A program made the translations under genes and the position numbers. Positions 46,901 to 57,009 of a DNA stretch of 64,000 nt are shown here, piece after piece. The stretch covers positions 1 to 64,000 of the forward strand of contig NZ_SWCO01000006.1 of NCBI RefSeq assembly GCF_005117025.1, given 5' to 3'. Under the pieces are notes generated by a model, which worked only from the letters and a program-made list of their open reading frames with translations, did no database searches and had not been told where the DNA came from. Origin of the DNA: Alteromonas portus (lineage in GTDB: Bacteria; Pseudomonadota; Gammaproteobacteria; Enterobacterales; Alteromonadaceae). How positions within the stretch are numbered: the stretch's first letter is position 1; each line of letters starts with the position of its first letter.

Positions 46901-48055
46901 ATGCGCTGTAGTTCTATCCTTGCACTTTTTTTCATTTCGGGCGCGGCTATCCAGCCTTTGGCAGCCCAAACTACTTCGCCTAGCGAAGAGGCAAAAGCTC
47001 CTAGTGGAGCAGTCCAGAATGTAAACGATGGCGACGTTAAATCAGACGCCAACTCAGGATCACTCCCGAAGGCTGACCAAGGGGAGTCTGCTGAACTGGA
47101 AGACCCGATTCAAGCACAAATTGAGCAAAATGCGGCTTCGTCTAGCACGCGACAACCTCAATCGGCCAACCAGTGGTTAGCAGAACTTCAGAACATCATT
47201 ACCAATGCCAATTTCCAAGTGTCTTTTGTGCAAACTATCACCGGCAAGGAAACTGTCCCCTATTTGTGGCGTCACGGAATAATGGAAGATGGCTCTGAGC
47301 TGGAGCAGCTAAACCTTCAAAATGGGCCAGGACGCGAGCTCATTCGCGTAAATGACGTCGTGAGTGTATTTGAGCCAGATGTTCAACCCTATAGTTTGCG
47401 CTCGAAGCACATTAACGGGCCTATTCCTAGCGCACTACTTTATCACCCTGAACAGCTAGCTGAAGCTTATGAGTTTGTAGCGGTGGGCCGAGCCCGGGTG
47501 GCAGGGCGTTCAGCGCAGCAGATACGAATAGTCAGCCGAGATAATACGCGATTTGGCTACCAGCTTTGGCTGGATGAGTCATCAGGCATGTTGCTCAAAC
47601 TGAACATGCTTGATTTGCAAGGGGCGCTATTAGAACAAATTCAGGTCACGGCATTTGCGATATCTGCAGAGCCTGCAGAATATTTCTCACGCATAAATTC
47701 GGCGTCGTTACCCGCGCCCATGGCGCTAAGCAACACGCCAAATCGTGCACACAAATGGGACGTCACCTATTTGCCGGCTGGCATGCGAGAAATAAAGCAA
47801 GACACAAGACGATTGGCCTTAACAGGGCAAATTGTAGAATATAAACTCTTTTCAGACGGATTGGTGGATGTATCTGTGTATGTTCAGCCAGCAGAAGATG
47901 CGTTAGGTGAGACGCTGGCGCTGCGTAATGAAGTGAGTACGTTTTTAACGTTAACAGACGGCAAGGCTCAAGTGACAGTGGTGGGAGAAATACCTTTGCA
48001 AACCGCGAACGCTATCGCTACGTCTTTACGCCCCGTAAACAGTGTAAATGAATAA
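46901..48055 (+). CDS. rseB: RseB, periplasmic regulator of sigma-E
   Basis: A 384-residue periplasmic protein that binds RseA and protects it from DegS until lipopolysaccharide or lipoproteins displace it. Signal peptide about 1-22 (ending PLAAQ). The MucB/RseB N-terminal lipid-binding-like domain begins near 85 (NQWLAELQNIITNANFQVSF), and the C-terminal domain covers about 280-384. Between signal peptide and domain lies an unusual linker of about 60 residues rich in Ser, Ala, Glu and Asp. The ATG at 46901 follows AAGGCGGG. Confidence 0.94.
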   Translation: MRCSSILALFFISGAAIQPLAAQTTSPSEEAKAPSGAVQNVNDGDVKSDANSGSLPKADQGESAELEDPIQAQIEQNAASSSTRQPQSANQWLAELQNIITNANFQVSFVQTITGKETVPYLWRHGIMEDGSELEQLNLQNGPGRELIRVNDVVSVFEPDVQPYSLRSKHINGPIPSALLYHPEQLAEAYEFVAVGRARVAGRSAQQIRIVSRDNTRFGYQLWLDESSGMLLKLNMLDLQGALLEQIQVTAFAISAEPAEYFSRINSASLPAPMALSNTPNRAHKWDVTYLPAGMREIKQDTRRLALTGQIVEYKLFSDGLVDVSVYVQPAEDALGETLALRNEVSTFLTLTDGKAQVTVVGEIPLQTANAIATSLRPVNSVNE

Positions 48056-48073
48056 CAGCGCGATTGAGTAACA

Positions 48074-48535
48074 ATGATAAAAGAAACCGCCACAGTAGTT
48101 GCCGTTAATGGCGATACAGTAACCGTAGAAGCAGCGATTAAATCGACTTGTAACGCGTGCCAAGCACAAAGTGACTGTGGTACTGGTGTTATTTCTCGCG
48201 CACTTGCACCGAAAACGCAGCAGTTGACGCTGAGTACTCCAATGCCTGTGAGGATTGGCCAGGAAGTGACTGTAGGTATACCCGAAGCAGGGATTTTAAG
48301 CGCTTCGGTTTGGTTGTATTTGCTACCGCTTATAGCGTTTATTGGGGCATATTCGTTGTCTATATCGTTGCTAAGCAGTACCGCCTTTACCCACGAGTTA
48401 TGGGCCATGTTGCCAAGTGGGTTGATTACCTTTTTTACCTATAAGTTAATTGCTTACAAATTGCATCGTGTAGAGCGTACAAAATATCAACCTGTCCTAT
48501 TAAGCCAACAAGAGCACAGTGCAGTAGAGCGTTGA
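48074..48535 (+). CDS. rseC: RseC/MucC family membrane protein
   Basis: A 153-residue protein with an N-terminal cysteine motif (Cys26, Cys29 and Cys35 in CNACQAQSDCG) and two membrane segments (about 78-100 and 108-128). RseC has been linked to sigma-E regulation and to redox or Fe-S biology (the related RnfH/SoxR-reducing Rsx context). Starts 18 nt after rseB. Last gene of the rpoE operon. Confidence 0.92.
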   Translation: MIKETATVVAVNGDTVTVEAAIKSTCNACQAQSDCGTGVISRALAPKTQQLTLSTPMPVRIGQEVTVGIPEAGILSASVWLYLLPLIAFIGAYSLSISLLSSTAFTHELWAMLPSGLITFFTYKLIAYKLHRVERTKYQPVLLSQQEHSAVER

Positions 48536-48824
48536 ATTATTAGAAAGGCGTATCACTGGCTAAAGTGTTTCATGTAAAAGCATTGCATATGCAATTGATG
48601 CGCTAACTCATCAATGTAGCCAAGTTTTGAGATAGGCGGCAAAAGTCACGTCAGGTTGCCACTTCCTGTCGTTATGTTTCTTGAAAGTAATAAAATTTCC
48701 GCCACGCCAATTCGCTTTTCGCGCAAGAAATGGGTAAAATCCGCACGCGCTGCGTATAACCCTTAAAGCAAGGCAAGCAGCATTTTTTGTTTAATGAATT
48801 TTTCTGCAGGTAATTTCCAGCATT

Positions 48825-50621
48825 ATGCAACAATCGCACATTCGTAATTTCAGTATTATCGCCCACATTGACCACGGTAAGTCTACGCTGTCAGACCGTC
48901 TAATCCAGCATTGTGGAGGGCTAACAGACCGCGAAATGGCTGAACAGGTTCTCGACTCAATGGACCTGGAAAAAGAGCGCGGTATTACTATTAAAGCGCA
49001 AAGCGTAACGCTGAACTACGAAGCGCGCGACGGTGAAACTTATCAGCTTAACTTCATCGACACTCCAGGACACGTTGACTTTACCTATGAAGTTTCTCGT
49101 TCTCTTGCTGCCTGTGAAGGTGCGCTTTTGGTTGTTGATGCAGGACAGGGCGTAGAAGCACAAACATTGGCAAACTGCTATACCGCTATCGAGATGGATA
49201 TGGAAGTGGTGCCAGTGCTAAATAAAATAGACCTGCCGCAGGCTGAGCCAGACCGCGTTGCAGAAGAAATTGAAGATATTGTTGGTATCGATGCACTGGA
49301 TGCTGTGCGCTGCTCAGCAAAAACCGGAATCGGTATTGAAGATGTACTTGAAGTCATTGTAAATAAAATCCCGCCGCCAGAAGGTGACCGCGAAGCGCCA
49401 CTTAAGGCGCTGATCATCGATTCTTGGTTCGACAACTACCAAGGCGTTGTTTCACTGGTTCGTATTGTCGAAGGCCAGTTGACCAAGAAAGACAAAATTC
49501 AAATTATGTCAAATGGTCAAACGCATCAGGTAGACAAAATTGGTGTATTTACGCCTAAGCCACTCGATACAGGCACATTAAGAGCCGGTGAAGTAGGCTT
49601 TATCATCGCAGGAATTAAAGATATCCAGGGCGCGCCTGTGGGCGACACCATTACCTTGGCTCGCGAGCCAGCTGATGCAATGCTGCCGGGCTTCAAAAAG
49701 GTTAAACCTCAGGTTTATGCCGGTATTTTCCCAATAAGCTCTGATGACTACGAAGACTTCCGTGATGCCTTAGCGAAACTAAGTCTGAACGACGCTTCAC
49801 TGTTCTATGAGCCAGAAAGCTCTGCAGCGCTAGGTTTTGGATTCCGTATTGGTTTCCTTGGCATGCTGCACATGGAAATCATTCAAGAGCGTTTAGAGCG
49901 TGAATATGACTTGGGTCTTATCACTACTGCGCCAACGGTAATTTACGAAGTAGAAACGACTAAGGGCGAAACTCTTACCGTAGATAGCCCAGCTAAATTA
50001 CCTCCGGTAAATGATATCGCTGAAATTCGTGAACCTATGGTTGAAGCCAACATTCTTGTACCACAAGAATACTTGGGTAACGTAATTACACTTTGTGTTG
50101 AAAAGCGCGGTATGCAAACCAACATGACATACCACGGTAAGCAAGTGGCGGTAACTTATGAGCTGCCAATGGCAGAAGTGGTACTCGATTTCTTCGACCG
50201 TTTGAAATCGACCAGTCGTGGTTTCGCATCGCTTGATTACAATTTTAAGCGTTTCCAAAGCTCAGATATGGTGCGTGTTGATATTCTTATTAACGGTGAA
50301 CGTGTAGACGCGTTAGCGGTCATTACGCACAGAGAAAATTCTCAAGGGCGTGGTCGTGAGCTGGTCGAAAAGCTTCGCGAGCTTATTCCACGTCAAATGT
50401 TCGATATCGCTATTCAGGCGGCTATCGGCAATCATATTGTTGCAAGAAGTACAGTTAAACAGCTACGTAAAAACGTAATCGCGAAGTGTTACGGCGGTGA
50501 CGTAAGTCGTAAGAAGAAGCTACTTCAAAAGCAAAAAGAAGGTAAAAAGCGAATGAAGCAAGTGGGTAATGTTGAATTGCCACAAGATGCGTTCCTTGCA
50601 GTATTGAAGGTGGGCAAATAA
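48825..50621 (+). CDS. lepA: Elongation factor 4 (LepA)
   Basis: A 598-residue ribosome-bound GTPase involved in translation and 30S biogenesis. G1 is AHIDHGKS (15-22), switch motif DTPGHVDF and NKIDLP follow. The specific C-terminal domain ends with [28 protein letters not shown]. Normal length. A 289-nt gap with no gene precedes it. The stop overlaps the lepB start (TAATG). Confidence 0.98.
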   Translation: MQQSHIRNFSIIAHIDHGKSTLSDRLIQHCGGLTDREMAEQVLDSMDLEKERGITIKAQSVTLNYEARDGETYQLNFIDTPGHVDFTYEVSRSLAACEGALLVVDAGQGVEAQTLANCYTAIEMDMEVVPVLNKIDLPQAEPDRVAEEIEDIVGIDALDAVRCSAKTGIGIEDVLEVIVNKIPPPEGDREAPLKALIIDSWFDNYQGVVSLVRIVEGQLTKKDKIQIMSNGQTHQVDKIGVFTPKPLDTGTLRAGEVGFIIAGIKDIQGAPVGDTITLAREPADAMLPGFKKVKPQVYAGIFPISSDDYEDFRDALAKLSLNDASLFYEPESSAALGFGFRIGFLGMLHMEIIQERLEREYDLGLITTAPTVIYEVETTKGETLTVDSPAKLPPVNDIAEIREPMVEANILVPQEYLGNVITLCVEKRGMQTNMTYHGKQVAVTYELPMAEVVLDFFDRLKSTSRGFASLDYNFKRFQSSDMVRVDILINGERVDALAVITHRENSQGRGRELVEKLRELIPRQMFDIAIQAAIGNHIVARSTVKQLRKNVIAKCYGGDVSRKKKLLQKQKEGKKRMKQVGNVELPQDAFLAVLKVGK

Positions 50622-51523
50622 TGGCGAATTACTTCTCCTTGATTTTGGTGGCACTCACCTTAATAACAGGATTAATCTGGCTAGTGGATAGCCTTGTGTT
50701 TGCGCCAAAGCGAAAAGCACGTTTACAGGCTGCGGCAACCGCAGAAGGTGCGAGCTATGGAGAAGATCCTCAACTGCCGTACCTTGTTGATACTTCGCAA
50801 CAGATTTTTCCTGTTATTGCTTTCGTATTGGTATTGCGTTCGTTTTTATATGAACCATTTCAAATTCCTTCAGGCTCAATGATGCCCACCCTGTTAGTGG
50901 GTGACTTCATTTTGGTTGAAAAGTTTTCCTATGGCGTTAAAGACCCTGTTTTCAGAAGTAAGCTTATTGAAACCGGCGTTCCAGAACGTGGCGATGTGGT
51001 GGTTTTCAAGTACCCTGAAGAGCCCTCAATAGACTACATTAAGCGGGTAATTGGTTTACCGGGCGATACTGTGGTTTATCAGAATAAACAGGTTTATATC
51101 AAACCTAAGTGTGACACTGGCAACAACTGTCCTAAATTGAAAGCTGTACCGCTTACGTTCCAAGAGCGTGGCGAGTTCGTACAGGACATGGCGCAACTTA
51201 TGCGTTACACAGAAGACTTAGGCACGGTAAAGCATGACATTTTGCGCCACCCAGTGCGCGAGATTTCGCCAGTTAATTTTTATACCCAGCCTGGAACGCG
51301 CAGCAATGAGTGGATTGTGCCAGAAGGTCAGTATTTCGTGTTAGGCGATAACCGTGACAACAGCCGCGACAGCCGTTTCTGGGGTTTTGTGCCCGATGCA
51401 AACTTGGTTGGAAAAGCGGTGGCGATTTGGATTTCATTTGAATTTGAGCGCAGCCCGTCAGACTTTCTTCCAACGTGGGTACCAACAGGTGTTCGTTTTG
51501 AGCGAGCAGGTGGCATTCATTAA
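50621..51523 (+). CDS. lepB: Signal peptidase I
   Basis: A 300-residue inner-membrane protease that removes Sec signal peptides. Two membrane segments (about 5-25 and 60-78). Catalytic Ser86 is in QIPSGSMMPT and Lys141 in YIKRVIGLPGD. The late GDNRDNSRDSRFWGFV box completes the set. It is translationally coupled to lepA and rnc by one-base overlaps. Confidence 0.98.
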   Translation: MANYFSLILVALTLITGLIWLVDSLVFAPKRKARLQAAATAEGASYGEDPQLPYLVDTSQQIFPVIAFVLVLRSFLYEPFQIPSGSMMPTLLVGDFILVEKFSYGVKDPVFRSKLIETGVPERGDVVVFKYPEEPSIDYIKRVIGLPGDTVVYQNKQVYIKPKCDTGNNCPKLKAVPLTFQERGEFVQDMAQLMRYTEDLGTVKHDILRHPVREISPVNFYTQPGTRSNEWIVPEGQYFVLGDNRDNSRDSRFWGFVPDANLVGKAVAIWISFEFERSPSDFLPTWVPTGVRFERAGGIH

Positions 51524-52209
51524 TGCAGGGAATTGATAAATATCGTCGTCTGTACAAGGCGATAGGCTACACATTTACCAATGAAGCTTTATTGGAACAA
51601 GCGCTTACTCACCGTAGCGCGGCCAAGCAGCACAACGAACGTTTAGAGTTTTTAGGCGATGCTATTTTAGGCATGATTGTAGGGGAAACACTGTTTAAAC
51701 GTTTTCCAACGGTGCCTGAAGGCAAGCTTACCCGCATGCGCTCTACCTTGGTAAAAGGAGACACGCTGGCAGAACTTGCAAAGGAAGCCAGTGTGGGCGA
51801 GTTGCTTAACTTAGGGCCCGGTGAGTTAAAGAGTGGTGGCCATCGCAGAAGTTCGATTCTGGCTGATGCGGTTGAAGCTATTTTAGGGGCTATTTATCTT
51901 GATTCCGGTATGGACGAGGTACGCGGTGTTATAGACCGTTTATGGGAAACCCGCATAAACAAACTAGACCCTAATGCCCACCCTAAAGACAGTAAAACAC
52001 GTCTTCAGGAGTTTTTACAAGGTCGTAAACAAGCGCTGCCAACCTATGAGGTGTTGTCTATTTCAGGGAAAGATCATGCTCAAACTTTTGAAGTTAGCTG
52101 CAAAGTAGAAAGCTTACCAGAAGCCGTAGTGGCGTCTGGCAATAGCCGCCGAAAAGCAGAACAAGAAGCTGCTCGTTTAACATTGGAGAAGCTTGATGAC
52201 AACGCATGA
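51523..52209 (+). CDS. rnc: Ribonuclease III
   Basis: A 228-residue double-strand-specific RNase for rRNA and mRNA processing. The signature [14 protein letters not shown] is at residues 38-51, with the acidic metal-binding residues, and [12 protein letters not shown] follows. The C-terminal dsRNA-binding domain is at about 155-225 ([20 protein letters not shown]). It overlaps lepB by one base and era by 14 bases. Confidence 0.98.
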   Translation: MQGIDKYRRLYKAIGYTFTNEALLEQALTHRSAAKQHNERLEFLGDAILGMIVGETLFKRFPTVPEGKLTRMRSTLVKGDTLAELAKEASVGELLNLGPGELKSGGHRRSSILADAVEAILGAIYLDSGMDEVRGVIDRLWETRINKLDPNAHPKDSKTRLQEFLQGRKQALPTYEVLSISGKDHAQTFEVSCKVESLPEAVVASGNSRRKAEQEAARLTLEKLDDNA

Positions 52210-53140
52210 TGATTCGAATTTGCCAGAAATGCCTGATACACAAACTCGCTGTGGACTAGTTGCCATAGTAGGCCGCCCTAATGTGGGTAAATCGACCTTG
52301 CTTAACCGCTTGCTAGGGCAAAAGGTAAGTATTACTTCGCGCAAACCGCAAACTACTCGCCACCGCATTCTTGGTATAGACACCGACGGTGATTATCAAG
52401 CGATTTACGTCGATACCCCAGGGCTTCACCAAGACGAAAAGCGCGCGATTAATCGCTATATGAACCGCGCGGCATCAAGCTCTTTGGCCGAAGTTGGCCT
52501 TGTGCTTTTTGTTGTAGAAGGCGATCGATTCAACGCCGAAGATGAAATGGTATTAAGTAAGGTCAAACAAGCAAACCTTCCTTGCTATCTCATCGTAAAC
52601 AAGATGGATAAGGTTGAAGATAAAGAAAACTTTATGGTTCACCTTAAAAAGCTTGGTGAAAAGCACCCGTTTGAGCACATGATCCCTATCAGTGCTAAAC
52701 AGGGCCGAATGGTTGACGAAATTAGAGAGTTGGTGGCCAAGTCGCTACCTAAAAGTGAGTTTTTCTTCCCAGAAGATTACATCACTGACCGCTCAAGTCG
52801 TTTTATGGCCGCTGAAATCATTCGCGAAAAGCTTATGCGCTTTACCGGCGATGAATTGCCTTACTCTACTACTGTGGAAATTGAGCAATTCAAAATGGCT
52901 GACAACGGTGTTTATCGTATCAGCGGACTGATTTTGGTAGAGCGTGAAACCCAAAAACGCATGATCATCGGCAAAGGCGGAAAGCATTTGAAAACCATTG
53001 GTGAGCAAGCGCGTAAAGATATGGAAAACTTGTTCGATAACAAAGTATTTCTAGAGCTTTGGGTGAAAGTGAAACAAGGCTGGGCTGATGATGAACGTGC
53101 TCTGCGCTCTCTAGGTTACGGAGACGACAGTAACTTCTAG
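52196..53140 (+). CDS. era: GTPase Era
   Basis: A 314-residue GTPase acting in 16S rRNA maturation. G1 [10 protein letters not shown]3 DTPGLH, G4 NKMD, and the C-terminal KH domain ([17 protein letters not shown]). The ATG at 52196 lies inside the rnc 3' end with GGAG upstream; a TTG one codon earlier is less likely. In E. coli, recO and pdxJ follow; here they do not. Confidence 0.98.
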   Translation: MTTHDDSNLPEMPDTQTRCGLVAIVGRPNVGKSTLLNRLLGQKVSITSRKPQTTRHRILGIDTDGDYQAIYVDTPGLHQDEKRAINRYMNRAASSSLAEVGLVLFVVEGDRFNAEDEMVLSKVKQANLPCYLIVNKMDKVEDKENFMVHLKKLGEKHPFEHMIPISAKQGRMVDEIRELVAKSLPKSEFFFPEDYITDRSSRFMAAEIIREKLMRFTGDELPYSTTVEIEQFKMADNGVYRISGLILVERETQKRMIIGKGGKHLKTIGEQARKDMENLFDNKVFLELWVKVKQGWADDERALRSLGYGDDSNF

Positions 53141-53160
53141 TTCACGCCTATATTATCTAT

Positions 53161-53190
53161 ATAACGCTAGTTAGCTGTAACTGGCGTTAT
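53161..53190 (+). terminator. Long hairpin after era
   Basis: ATAACGC and AGTTA pair with TAACT and GCGTTAT, with one T-G pair, around GCTG. There is no strong T tract, so termination may be factor-assisted or inefficient. It marks the end of the lepA-lepB-rnc-era transcript. Confidence 0.55.
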
Positions 53191-53210
53191 ATTAGTTAAG
53201 ATGGTGGGTT

Positions 53211-53270
53211 AGCATCCTCGCCAAGTGGCGGAGCCGAGTTGCTTGTGGGCAACTACCTCAGTTAGATGCG
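53211..53270 (+). promoter_or_regulatory. Possible three-way-junction leader of pdxH
   Basis: The closing stem GCATC (53212-53216) pairs with GATGC (53265-53269). Inside are two hairpins: CGCC/GGCG (53219-53230, loop AAGT) and AGTTGC/GCAACT (53237-53254, loop TTGTGG). The structure ends about 70 nt before the pdxH start. Riboswitch-like in shape, but unsupported by any family I know. Confidence 0.35.
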
Positions 53271-53338
53271 CTTATGTGAGCATTTAGTCGGCTTCAACAT
53301 CACTAGCAGGCACAACAACTTCTTTTCGGGAGCGGTAC

Positions 53339-53977
53339 ATGGCAATTTCAGATATGCGCAGGCAGTACTCAAAGGGCAGTTTGAGTGAGTCAGATATAAC
53401 TTCAAATCCGTTTACTTTATTCGATAAATGGTTAAAAGATGCCATTGACGCCGGAATTCCTGATCCTACTGCTATGACGGTTGCTACCGTCGATGCCAGC
53501 GGCCAACCCTCGCAGCGTATCGTTTTGTTAAAAGATGTCAGTGAAAAAGGCTTCGTGTTTTTTACTAACTTAGGCAGCCGCAAGGCGCAAGAGTTAGCAG
53601 TAAACCCTAAAGTGTCGTGTCACTTCCCGTGGTTTTTTATGGAGCGCCAAGTTCGTGTATGTGGCAGTGTTGAAAAACTTTCTGTTTCTGAGAATGCCGC
53701 CTATTTCTTTTCGAGACCAAAAGACAGTCAGCTAGCAGCGTATGCGTCAAAGCAAAGCAAACCTATCGGCAGTAGGGAGCTTCTACTGACCCAGTTTAAG
53801 CAGTTGAAAGATAAGTTTGCTAACAAAGAGCTTCCCGTGCCGGACTTTTGGGGCGGTTTCAGGATCGTGCCTCATCAAATTGAGTTTTGGCAAGGTGGAG
53901 AAGATAGGCTACATGACCGCTTTGAATACAATAAAACTGAAGATGGCGTGTGGGCAACACAGCGCCTAATGCCGTAG
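53339..53977 (+). CDS. pdxH: Pyridoxine/pyridoxamine 5'-phosphate oxidase
   Basis: A 212-residue FMN enzyme that makes pyridoxal 5'-phosphate. Conserved blocks: MRRQY near the N-terminus, AMTVATVDASGQPSQRIVLLKD (FMN binding), FFTNLGSRKAQEL and the C-terminal EFWQGGEDRLHDRF with the substrate-binding Arg/His. Length is standard. GGGAGCGG precedes the ATG. It stands alone, 198 nt after era. Confidence 0.96.
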   Translation: MAISDMRRQYSKGSLSESDITSNPFTLFDKWLKDAIDAGIPDPTAMTVATVDASGQPSQRIVLLKDVSEKGFVFFTNLGSRKAQELAVNPKVSCHFPWFFMERQVRVCGSVEKLSVSENAAYFFSRPKDSQLAAYASKQSKPIGSRELLLTQFKQLKDKFANKELPVPDFWGGFRIVPHQIEFWQGGEDRLHDRFEYNKTEDGVWATQRLMP

Positions 53978-54092
53978 GGTATTGTTATACCTGTCGTTCC
54001 CGCTAAAGTACTTCGCTAGAATGTGAGCCCGCCCAACTATTGAGCTTGTGGATAGCGTGCGGCGAGATAAGTAACAAGGAGGCATCTAAATC

Positions 54093-54923
54093 GTGATTGA
54101 TAGCCATTGCCATCTGGACCTACTTGCACAAAAGAAAGATCTTAGATTTGCATTAGAAAGTGCCAAAGCCGCAGGGATTACCCGCATCATGGCACCTAGC
54201 ATTAACCCCGAATCTTGGCAGGCGCTGCAGGGGTTAAGTGAACAGTACAGCGGCCTTTTTCCTATAGATACTGCGCTTGGGCTTCATCCCTATTTTCTGA
54301 CAGCAGGTAGCTTCGACAAGCCGCATTCCTCGCCAGAAGAGAATGCGCAATCAGTCGAAGAACGTCTTCGCCAGCTAGAAGACGCTACGACTAACTTGCA
54401 CCCTTCGGTAAAAGCGGTGGGAGAAACAGGTATTGATGGGCATATAACCGTGCCATTAGCGCTTCAACAACACGTGCTGTATACCCATTTAAAACTTGCC
54501 GACAAAGTATCGCTACCTGTAATTTTGCATCACAGAAAAAGCCATCACTTGCTCGTTGAAGCATTGAAGCAAACCAAATACCAAGGTATAGGCGTTGTGC
54601 ATGCTTTTTCTGGAAGTGTTGAAGCAGCGAAGGGGTATATTGAACGAGGGTTTTACCTGGGTATTGGTGGCACCATCACCTATGAACGGGCGCAAAAAAC
54701 TCGCAACACCCTTGAGTTTTTGCTGGAACACCACTTTGATAAATTGCTTTTAGAAACGGACGCCCCAGACATGCCCATGTGTGGGAGGCAAGGGGAGCCC
54801 AATGAACCTGGCTATCTCACTGACGTGGTCAATGCCATGAGTGAACGTTTCACTGTTTCTACCCAAGAAATCGTCTCAACAACATCTGCAAACTACCTTC
54901 GATTGTTTAACATAACAAGTTGA
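54093..54923 (+). CDS. TatD-family metal-dependent hydrolase (YjjV-like)
   Basis: A 276-residue amidohydrolase-fold nuclease. Metal ligands are visible in order: SHCHLD at 4-9, Glu in VGETGID, His in ILHHRKS, His in VVHAFSG and Asp in LETDAPDMP. Length and position fit the YjjV-type branch. The start is a GTG with a strong AAGGAGG about 11 nt upstream. Convergent with smp. Confidence 0.9.
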   Translation: MIDSHCHLDLLAQKKDLRFALESAKAAGITRIMAPSINPESWQALQGLSEQYSGLFPIDTALGLHPYFLTAGSFDKPHSSPEENAQSVEERLRQLEDATTNLHPSVKAVGETGIDGHITVPLALQQHVLYTHLKLADKVSLPVILHHRKSHHLLVEALKQTKYQGIGVVHAFSGSVEAAKGYIERGFYLGIGGTITYERAQKTRNTLEFLLEHHFDKLLLETDAPDMPMCGRQGEPNEPGYLTDVVNAMSERFTVSTQEIVSTTSANYLRLFNITS

Positions 54924-54952
54924 TAGCTTTTTTCGCAGTAGCGAAAAGTGGG

Positions 54953-54977
54953 CTTGGCTGATAGCAGCTAAGTTTTA
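54953..54977 (+). terminator. Terminator of the TatD-family gene
   Basis: CTTGGCTG (54953-54960) pairs with CAGCTAAG (54965-54972), with one wobble, and is followed by TTTTATT. It overlaps the 3' end of smp on the opposite strand. Confidence 0.55.
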
Positions 54978-55663
54978 TTCTTTTTACGTTTAGATTCTAT
55001 GACTTGAATGAACCAAGGGCGAGATTTATAAAATGCGCGGGTTAGATATATGCCTAGCATTAGCGCTAGGAAAACCAGAATACACGCAATAAACGCCAGC
55101 TGATAGCGCAAAGTAAGCGGGCTTTTTAAAACAGCTTGCGTATTCATGTGAATGTTTACATAACCTAACAAGTTGTCACTGTTGTCAGTGATAACCCCTA
55201 CATAGGTTAGCGGCGTCACACTTTGCGATTGGCTCATCGCTACCACGCTTTCAATTTGAGGCAAAGGGGCAATATACCTACCGTCTTTATCAAACACGGA
55301 TAAAGCAAGAATATGAGGCTCATCTAGTAAGATTGCAGCCACACTTTCAATGTATTCTCTTTGGGCAACGTTACTCGATAACGCTGAGCCCGCCTCTGTT
55401 TCAAGGCTTTGACTGGCAAGCTCGTCTGCTACAAAGGCAGGCTGAAGTAGTTTTGCATATTGCCTAGCAATACTTTCTCCAGAAAAACGGGTTTGAACCG
55501 TTAACCAGTCGTTTTGGTACTGCTGTAACAAAAGTATTAATACAATCACCAGCGCAAATACCGTGCTCACCATCAGAGTATGGAATAGCCTTTTTAATGC
55601 CGTATACAAAGAATGGGAGTTGTTTTTGTCTTGTGATTGGGCTCTGCTAAGCACGTCTACCAA
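54968..55663 (-). CDS. AhpA/YtjB (Smp) family membrane protein
   Basis: A 231-residue protein with one membrane segment near 33-50 (TVFALVIVLILLLQQ), a periplasmic domain, and a second segment near 185-208. A basic C-terminal tail (ESKRKKNKT) follows. The domain between helices resembles a small sensor-like fold. Family members always lie next to serB, divergently, as here; their role is poorly known. The start is a TTG with GGA upstream; a GTG three codons later is possible. Confidence 0.78.
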   Translation of the reverse strand: MVDVLSRAQSQDKNNSHSLYTALKRLFHTLMVSTVFALVIVLILLLQQYQNDWLTVQTRFSGESIARQYAKLLQPAFVADELASQSLETEAGSALSSNVAQREYIESVAAILLDEPHILALSVFDKDGRYIAPLPQIESVVAMSQSQSVTPLTYVGVITDNSDNLLGYVNIHMNTQAVLKSPLTLRYQLAFIACILVFLALMLGIYLTRAFYKSRPWFIQVIESKRKKNKT

Positions 55664-55801
55664 TGCGTCATTCCATAAATGCTATGAGTTGCCTAACAGT
55701 AGGTGAAATCTAAATAATTTTAAAGAGGATATTTTATTAGTTAGCCTAATTGGTTAGCATTAGAGCATCATTTGCCAACCACCGCAGTTTCTGTGTGCGT
55801 T

Positions 55802-56785
55802 ATGAAAGACACCTTTATCATAGATATTAATAACGACGATATTCATCTAGCTTCCTCTCTGTCAAACTTTGTCAGTAATGAGCACAATCATCTCCCGTAT
55901 TCGCATACGCTGACTGTGATTGGTCAAGCGGTTACGCCTTATCTATTAAATGGCGTATTGGAGAAACTAAAAGTAGTATTCACACCGCTGAGCGCCGCGT
56001 TTCATCATTTACACCAGCAAATGGGTGATGACGTTGTTGAAGTAAGAGGTAATTTAAGTGATCACGAGCTTGAAAATATTAAGCCACTGCTTGGAGATGT
56101 AAGTAAAGCATTTAACCTTGATGTAGGTCTTCAAGCTTCACGACCATCGCTGTCTGAGCCTGGACTACTGGTCATGGATATGGACAGCACTGTTATCGCC
56201 ATTGAATGTATTGATGAGATAGCAAAGCTTGCTGGCGTAGGTGAGCAGGTGGCGGAAGTTACCGCTAAAGCCATGCGTGGTGAAATTGCTTTTAACGATA
56301 GTTTGACGCACCGGGTAGCGTGTCTAGAAGGCGTGCCTATTAAGCACCTAAATCAAATACGTGACAGCATTCCAATAATGCCTGGTATTCAAGCACTGCT
56401 TAGTCAGTTGAAAAAGCATGATTGGAAGTTGGCTATCGCATCGGGAGGCTTTACCTTTTTTGCTGATCACCTAAAAGAGAGGCTAGGCCTTGACTATGCG
56501 ATTTCCAATACACTAGCGGTACATGATGAATGTTTAACGGGTAAGGTGGTTGGTGAAATTATCAATGCAGACGTAAAAGCCCGTACGGTAAGAGAACTTG
56601 CAGAAAAGTGGCAAATCCCCTCTAATCAAACCGTTGCTATGGGTGATGGTGCCAATGATTTAGTTATGATGGCAGAGTCTGCACTTGGCGTAGCGTGCCA
56701 TGGCAAACCCTTAGTTAATGAAAAAGCAGATGTGGCGATACGCGTTGGTAGTTTGAACAGCCTTCTATATTTTTTAGATAAATAA
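55802..56785 (+). CDS. serB: Phosphoserine phosphatase
   Basis: A 327-residue HAD-family enzyme for the last step of serine synthesis. The catalytic motif MDMDSTVIAIECID is near residue 116-129. Motif II (ASGG) and motif III/IV (MGDGANDLVMM) follow. The N-terminal 100 residues are an ACT-like regulatory domain, as in E. coli SerB. The ATG at 55802 is preferred to an upstream TTG, though neither has a clear ribosome binding site. Divergent from smp and upstream of radA in the usual order. Confidence 0.95.
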   Translation: MKDTFIIDINNDDIHLASSLSNFVSNEHNHLPYSHTLTVIGQAVTPYLLNGVLEKLKVVFTPLSAAFHHLHQQMGDDVVEVRGNLSDHELENIKPLLGDVSKAFNLDVGLQASRPSLSEPGLLVMDMDSTVIAIECIDEIAKLAGVGEQVAEVTAKAMRGEIAFNDSLTHRVACLEGVPIKHLNQIRDSIPIMPGIQALLSQLKKHDWKLAIASGGFTFFADHLKERLGLDYAISNTLAVHDECLTGKVVGEIINADVKARTVRELAEKWQIPSNQTVAMGDGANDLVMMAESALGVACHGKPLVNEKADVAIRVGSLNSLLYFLDK

Positions 56786-56809
56786 CAGACAAAGATAAGT
56801 GATAGAAAG

Positions 56810-56853
56810 ACGCTGGTTTCTCATATCAGTCAAACTAGCGTTTCTCAATTTTT
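56810..56853 (+). terminator. Probable terminator of serB
   Basis: ACGCTGGTTT (56810-56819) pairs with AAACTAGCGT (56832-56841), with one G-T pair, and is followed by a T-rich tract. Confidence 0.6.
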
Positions 56854-57009
56854 GCTCTGCGATGCTGCCAAAAATTCACTTTTCAGAGGTTGGCGTCTAG
56901 TGTCGTTTCAGTTAATCCCAACTCATCGTGCCCACTTTAAACGCTACGCTTTTAGTGAGTAATACACTTAAGCTCGGCGTTCATGGACGCTGGCGTGAGG
57001 TCACCGATA

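Noticed and set aside
40465..53140. Search for mobile element boundaries
   Set aside because: Gene order matches conserved gammaproteobacterial blocks throughout; no integrase, transposase, attachment repeats or composition break.
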